Positions 42,509 to 46,396 of a stretch of 46,396 nucleotides of DNA are shown here, in pieces. Position 1 is the stretch's first letter; every line of letters starts with the position of its first letter. Source of the stretch: an uncultured SAR86 cluster bacterium (lineage in GTDB: Bacteria; Pseudomonadota; Gammaproteobacteria; Magnimaribacterales; D2472). The translations under genes and the position numbers were made by a program. The stretch lies in NCBI GenBank assembly GCA_902517505.1, contig CABYCL010000002.1, forward strand, positions 65,941 to 112,336, written 5' to 3'. The notes below the pieces were generated by a model. It was not told the origin of the DNA. It saw only the letters and a program-made list of their open reading frames with translations, and searched no databases.

Positions 42509-42584
42509 GCGGTACTAGCTCAGTTGGTAGAGCGTCTGCTTGCCAAGCAGAAGGCCGCCGGTTCGAGACCGGCGTACCGCACCA
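42509..42584 (+). tRNA. tRNA-Gly (anticodon GCC)
   Basis: 76 nt with encoded CCA (42582-42584). Acceptor GCGGTAC/GTACCGC, anticodon stem TCTGC/GCAGA around loop TTGCCAA giving GCC, T-arm GCCGGTTCGAGACCGGC. D-arm TAGCTCAGTTGGTAGA is standard. No terminator between it and the esterase start 11 nt later. Confidence 0.97.
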
Positions 42585-42594
42585 ATATATAAAG

Positions 42595-43542
42595 ATGAAA
42601 TCTACAACAAAGTTTTTATTGTTATTTCTTATTTCTTCATGCGGTGGAGGCGGATCCTCAAATTCTGATAATCAATCTGTAAGCCCACCAGATACAAATA
42701 CTAATTCTGAAAGTTGTGAAAATACTTCAATTGATAATCTTCAAAAGTGTGATTTAAAACACGATAACCTTGATAGACACTATTATATTTATATACCTGA
42801 AATTTTAGATAATAATTCTAGTATTCCAGTATTATTTGCTCTTCATGGTTATGGTTCTTCTGCATATAGGCACTTTAGTTATACAAACTACATACCAATT
42901 GCTGATTCTAATAATTTAGTAATTATTTATCCTCAAGGGGCAACAACAGACACATTATCTTCACATTGGAATGTTGGTGGTTGGACATCAAAAAGCACAG
43001 TCAAAGATATTGAATTTATTGATACATTAATAAATTTTACTAAAAACAAAATTATGATTGATGAAACCAGAATATATTCATCTGGAATGTCTAATGGTGG
43101 ATATATGAGCTATCACTTAGCTTGTAATCTTGGGGAGAAATTTGCTGCAATTGCATCTATAACAGGCTCTATGACCAATGGAACTTATGATGATTGCTCT
43201 CCTTCGCATCCTACACCGGTATTACAGATTCATGGTCTGCTAGATTATGTCGTTCCATATGATGGTAATGCAGGTTCTAAAAGTATTCCTGATGTTATAG
43301 ATTATTGGGTAAATTATAATTCTTGCAGTTCAGATCCAGACAGATTAATTAAATATTCAGATGATTTTGATTTAATTCTTTACGATACCTATATAAATTG
43401 TTTAAACAATGTAAATGTAAAACTAATTCTTCATCCAACGATGGGACATACTTGGCCTTCCACAGCAGAATATAACGTAAGTGCTTCTAATGAAATATGG
43501 GATTTTGTATCACAGTATGATCTTTATGGCTTAATAAATTAA
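42595..43542 (+). CDS. Lipoprotein esterase, PHB depolymerase / feruloyl-esterase-like
   Basis: 315 residues. Lipobox LISSC (Cys16) followed by four Gly and a Ser/Asn-rich linker. Catalytic set of the Esterase_phd (LpqC) group: oxyanion HGYGSS (84-89), nucleophile Ser166 in GMSNGGY, Asp217 in HGLLDYVVPYDG and His285 in MGHTWP. Extra cysteines may form disulfides. Could cleave polyhydroxyalkanoate, feruloyl or other esters outside the cell. No own promoter seen: the ATG is 11 nt after the tRNA-Gly CCA, so it may be made by readthrough and tRNA processing. Confidence 0.88.
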   Translation: MKSTTKFLLLFLISSCGGGGSSNSDNQSVSPPDTNTNSESCENTSIDNLQKCDLKHDNLDRHYYIYIPEILDNNSSIPVLFALHGYGSSAYRHFSYTNYIPIADSNNLVIIYPQGATTDTLSSHWNVGGWTSKSTVKDIEFIDTLINFTKNKIMIDETRIYSSGMSNGGYMSYHLACNLGEKFAAIASITGSMTNGTYDDCSPSHPTPVLQIHGLLDYVVPYDGNAGSKSIPDVIDYWVNYNSCSSDPDRLIKYSDDFDLILYDTYINCLNNVNVKLILHPTMGHTWPSTAEYNVSASNEIWDFVSQYDLYGLIN

Positions 43543-43622
43543 CTATAAAAATATATACAAATGTAATTTATTTAAGCATTTATGATGTTATATTAATTAA
43601 TCAATTATCAAGGGAGATATAT

Positions 43623-44387
43623 ATGAAATACTTTTTAAGTTTAGCTCTGATGTTTAGTTTTATAGCTATAGCAGATGATCATGAGACACCAGAATATAAA
43701 TATGAACCAGATTGGAATAAGGCTGAATACTACATAGGCAATTTTAACGATAATAAAGATATTGATGATTTAGCCGCCTGGTATGGAAAATTTGCAAAAT
43801 GGACAGAAGGTCAAGGTGAAACTTATGACTCGATGACAGTTGCATTACTTCAACCATATTTTCATTCTGATATGAGTAGCGTTGATGTTATGTGGGTAAA
43901 CACATGGCCAACCCCAGTAGCTCAATTTCAAGGTATGGAAACTTGGATTACAGGCGGAGGTCCAAAACTTCTTGAATCGTTACCTGTCACAAACAGCAGA
44001 CAGATAGATACATGGCAATGGGCTATATCATTACCTGCATCCATGGACGCTGGAAATATGATGTATGCTACTTATGCTGATTGTTCTTTAGAGGAAGGAT
44101 ATGATATGCGACAGGTATATGATCTATACAAAGATTTTGCTATTTTTGCAAAAACGCAAGGTGATACTGTTGGTAGAAAAATGATCGTGCCAGCTGCTGG
44201 ATACGTATTACCAGATGGAGTTGATTTCATAAGATTGATGTATATGTCATCAATCTCAGAGAGAGGAACGAGCCAAAAATTATACCAAGATAAACTTGCT
44301 GACTCAGAAGCTTCAGCAAATTTAAAAGGTTTTTCATGCACTAACGCAAGATCATATTTTGGAATGTCAATGAGATCACCAAGTTAA
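43623..44387 (+). CDS. Exported protein with two ABM-like halves
   Basis: 254 residues, signal peptide MKYFLSLALMFSFIAIADD. Looks like an internal duplication: AEYYIGNFNDNKDIDDLAAWYGKFAKWTEGQGETYDS..VDVMWVNTWPTPVAQFQGMETWITGG (~35-130) and MMYATYADCSLEEGYDMRQVYDLYKDFAIFAKTQGDTVGRK..VDFIRLMYMSSISERGTSQKLYQDKLA (~141-235). The ferredoxin-like alpha+beta order is the same in both halves and like the lipoprotein at 28615. RBS GGGAGAT; its 13-nt stretch GGAGATATATATG also precedes the ABM gene at 27911. Terminator follows. Function unknown. Confidence 0.6.
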   Translation: MKYFLSLALMFSFIAIADDHETPEYKYEPDWNKAEYYIGNFNDNKDIDDLAAWYGKFAKWTEGQGETYDSMTVALLQPYFHSDMSSVDVMWVNTWPTPVAQFQGMETWITGGGPKLLESLPVTNSRQIDTWQWAISLPASMDAGNMMYATYADCSLEEGYDMRQVYDLYKDFAIFAKTQGDTVGRKMIVPAAGYVLPDGVDFIRLMYMSSISERGTSQKLYQDKLADSEASANLKGFSCTNARSYFGMSMRSPS

Positions 44388-44408
44388 ATAACAATCTTAT
44401 AATAAATT

Positions 44409-44436
44409 AAAGGAGGCTTTATGCCTCCTTTTTTTT
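44409..44436 (+). terminator. Intrinsic terminator after the exported ABM-like gene
   Basis: 9-bp stem AAAGGAGGC/GCCTCCTTT (44409-44417 and 44423-44431), TTTAT loop, T-run to 44436. Confidence 0.92.
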
Positions 44437-44444
44437 ATATAAGG

Positions 44445-44450
44445 CATAAT
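44445..44450 (+). promoter_or_regulatory. -10 box giving a predicted leaderless mRNA for the FAD monooxygenase
   Basis: CATAAT exactly 6 nt before ATG 44457, just after the terminator; no Shine-Dalgarno. Confidence 0.45.
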
Positions 44451-44456
44451 AATTAT

Positions 44457-45587
44457 ATGAAAGATTATTCAAATTATATAAGTATTATTGGAGCAGGAAT
44501 TGGCGGTCTTGCATTGGGGAATATTTTAAAAAAAAATGATATTCCTTGTGTAATTTTTGAAAAATCTGAAAAAATTAGTGAGTATGAAGCAGGAATTTCA
44601 ATATCGCCTAATGGACTTAAAGTTCTAGAAAAATTGGATTTAGACGAAAGATTTAAAGAAGTATCAGCTCAACCAGGATATGCAGTTTTTCATTCAAATA
44701 ACGAGATAATTACTGAGATTTCATCCAATGTAGTTACAAGTTTAAGAAAAAATCTTCATAATATTTTACTTGAAAATTATTTAGCATTAGACGGAGAAAT
44801 TCTTTTTAACCATGAATTAGTTGATCTTGATCTTACAGATAAAAATATTTATTTTTCTAATAATATAAAGAGCAATGTAAATCATGTTGCTGCATGTGAT
44901 GGCATAAGGTCTATATGCCAAAAAAAATTATCTACATCAAATAGCAAACCTGAATATAGCGGATATTCTGTTTGGAGAACAATAATGCCATCCCATCAGA
45001 AGAAAATAAATTTTCACTTAGGATCTAATTTCCATGTAGTAAGTTATCCAGTAGATCAAAATAAAATAAGTCTAATAGCTGCTATAAAAGATAAAAATAA
45101 GTTTAATGAATCATGGAAAGAGAAAGGCAGTCTTGAAGATTTATTTTCTACAATACCATCCTCAATAATAGATATGTACCCAACTATAAAAGATTCAAAT
45201 GAAATATATAAATGGGGTGTTTATATAAGACCTAAAATAGAAAGTTTATATAATAATAATATTACCTTCATTGGGGACTCAGCTCATCCAATTGTGCCAT
45301 TTTTAGGACAGGGAGGCTGTTTAGCGTTAGAGGATGCATACATTTTTGGCAATTTATTAAATAAATACAAAAATAATTTTAATAAAGCTCAAAACAAATA
45401 CCAGCAAGTTAGGATAAAGAGAATTAAATCAATAAATAATCAGTCGTTAAATCAAGCAAAACTTAATCATTTAAGTAATCCTTTACTAATATTTGTTAGG
45501 AATATGCTTATGAAATATACAAATGTAATTTTAAGTCGTACTAAGAATATTTGGTCATATGACATATCAAAAATTAAAGACTTATGA
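44457..45587 (+). CDS. Class A FAD-dependent monooxygenase
   Basis: 376 residues from ATG 44457, chosen because upstream in-frame codons lie in the terminator. FAD motif IIGAGIGGLALGN (10-22), DG motif AACDGIRSICQKKL (~143-156), and GD motif FIGDSAHPIVPFLGQGGCLALEDAY (~277-301) define a single-component aromatic hydroxylase/epoxidase type (salicylate hydroxylase, 3-hydroxybenzoate 6-hydroxylase or TetX-like). Substrate is not readable. Ends 28 nt before glcB, which has its own -10. Confidence 0.88.
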   Translation: MKDYSNYISIIGAGIGGLALGNILKKNDIPCVIFEKSEKISEYEAGISISPNGLKVLEKLDLDERFKEVSAQPGYAVFHSNNEIITEISSNVVTSLRKNLHNILLENYLALDGEILFNHELVDLDLTDKNIYFSNNIKSNVNHVAACDGIRSICQKKLSTSNSKPEYSGYSVWRTIMPSHQKKINFHLGSNFHVVSYPVDQNKISLIAAIKDKNKFNESWKEKGSLEDLFSTIPSSIIDMYPTIKDSNEIYKWGVYIRPKIESLYNNNITFIGDSAHPIVPFLGQGGCLALEDAYIFGNLLNKYKNNFNKAQNKYQQVRIKRIKSINNQSLNQAKLNHLSNPLLIFVRNMLMKYTNVILSRTKNIWSYDISKIKDL

Positions 45588-45603
45588 AATATTCAATAAT
45601 TGT

Positions 45604-45609
45604 TATAAT
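45604..45609 (+). promoter_or_regulatory. -10 box giving a predicted leaderless mRNA for glcB
   Basis: TATAAT exactly 6 nt before ATG 45616, no Shine-Dalgarno. Confidence 0.5.
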
Positions 45610-45615
45610 TTAGCG

Positions 45616-46396
45616 ATGAAATTTCTTTCAAAATTATTTAATTCCAGTAAACATTCGTCAAAAGATATTAGTTTAAAAATTTCTTCAAGTTTACAAGACT
45701 TTGTTAGAGACGAAATTTTACCAGGCTTGGATATATCTCCTGATTATTATTGGAGCTCATTTGAAAATTTACTAAATAAATTTTCAGATAGAAATAAAGA
45801 TTTACTTAATAAAAGAAAGGAATTACAAGATCAGATAAGTGAATGGCATATTAAAAATAGGAATTCGGAATTTAATTTAGAGGAGTATAAGAAGTTTTTA
45901 AATGATATTGGATATCTTCATCAAAGAAGTGGTGATTTCACTATTAAAACATTTAATGTAGATCCAGAAATTAGAAAAATTGCAGGTCCTCAGCTCGTTG
46001 TCCCTGTAATGAATGCAAGATTTGCATTAAATGCTGCAAATGCGCGGTGGGGAAGTTTATATGATGCTTTGTATGGTACAAATATTATTAATGAGGAAGA
46101 TGGAGCAAAAAGAGAGGGGGGTTATAACCCAATAAGAGGTGAGAAGGTAATTGCTTTCGCGAAAAAATTTCTAGATGAAACAATCCCAATGGAAGAAGGC
46201 ACATATAACGATGCTATTAAATTTGAATTTATAGACAGTGAATTACTTATAACTTTAAAAGATGGCTTATGTGTGAGTTTAAAAGATAAAGATCAGTATG
46301 TAGGCTATAAGGACAAGGGAGAAGGGGCATATGGCCTTTTATTTAAAAATAATAATCTCCATTTTGAAATACAAATTGATAGATCAAGTCCAATTG
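45616..46396 (+). CDS. glcB: Malate synthase G, N-terminal part, 3' end cut by window edge
   Basis: Condenses glyoxylate with acetyl-CoA to malate. First 260 residues only. The segments GYLHQRSGDFTI, NVDPEIRKIAGPQLVVPVMNARFALNAANARWGSLYDALYGT and GYNPIRGEKVIAFAKKFLDE, plus the NNLHFEIQIDRSSPI run at the edge, match GlcB residue for residue in the conserved core. Glyoxylate use (C2 compounds, photorespiratory glycolate) is common in surface-ocean bacteria. The ORF continues past 46396. Confidence 0.95.
   Translation, partial: MKFLSKLFNSSKHSSKDISLKISSSLQDFVRDEILPGLDISPDYYWSSFENLLNKFSDRNKDLLNKRKELQDQISEWHIKNRNSEFNLEEYKKFLNDIGYLHQRSGDFTIKTFNVDPEIRKIAGPQLVVPVMNARFALNAANARWGSLYDALYGTNIINEEDGAKREGGYNPIRGEKVIAFAKKFLDETIPMEEGTYNDAIKFEFIDSELLITLKDGLCVSLKDKDQYVGYKDKGEGAYGLLFKNNNLHFEIQIDRSSPI

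Overview
The window looks like chromosome from a streamlined, AT-rich marine gammaproteobacterium, plausibly of the SAR86 type. The lineage is an inference from three things: the core gene order (lepA-lepB-rnc-era-recO-acpS and queA-tgt-yajC-secD-secF with suhB/trmJ), the very low GC with tiny or negative intergenic gaps, and the mix of TonB-dependent receptors with exported hydrolases. I see no phage, insertion sequence, integrase or CRISPR array. Both ends cut genes: lepA is truncated at its 5' end at the left edge and glcB at its 3' end at the right edge.

Layout. 1-8240 (+) is one dense housekeeping run: lepA', lepB, rnc, era, recO, acpS, adk, a shortened tsaB, uppP, rsmJ, a gamma-butyrobetaine/trimethyllysine-type dioxygenase, a TIGR03643-family protein and a small unknown. 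8292-10193 (-) is a glycine-tethered lipoprotein with a cadherin-like domain and a cupredoxin-like copper site, with its own terminator. 10427-17466 carries tRNA-Leu(CAA), the queuosine genes queA-tgt, the yajC-secD-secF translocase genes, convergent suhB, divergent trmJ and tRNA-Glu(TTC). 17484-21451 holds small cupin and ABM-fold proteins, a PhoD-like phosphatase, and a leftward regulator-MFS-membrane protein operon. 21520-27009 is a TonB receptor followed by an HSL-type esterase and a DUF3089/M28-like two-domain hydrolase.

27159-29544 is an accessory cluster of small alpha+beta proteins (RRM protein, SnoaL/NTF2-like, ABM, lumazine-binding-like and a lipoprotein with two ABM-like halves). 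It is built around a divergent promoter region containing a pair of near-identical palindromes. 29564-33786 has alanine dehydrogenase, an exported amidase, an extended SDR and a steroid 5-alpha-reductase homologue. 33867-36784 is a GMC oxidoreductase-rhodanese-patatin operon. 36901-42450 is a large TIGR01782-type TonB receptor, then an M64 metallopeptidase lipoprotein and a small secreted partner. 42509-46396 has tRNA-Gly(GCC), a lipoprotein esterase, a second exported ABM-like duplication protein, an FAD monooxygenase and the start of malate synthase G.

The main points for a second look are: (i) four core enzymes with altered hallmark residues or length (Tgt lacking two of three zinc cysteines, SuhB lacking its metal-site acidic residues, RNase III with Gly at one catalytic Asp position, and a TsaB of only 143 residues); (ii) a repeated promoter layout with the -10 box 6-7 nt before the ATG, which predicts leaderless mRNAs; (iii) the paired palindromic operator at 27811-27851 and the cluster it probably controls; (iv) the DUF3089 protein fused to a degenerate M28 peptidase fold. 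The accessory half has the look of uptake and processing of lipid- or steroid-like, ester- or amide-containing organic matter, but no single pathway is proved by the sequence.
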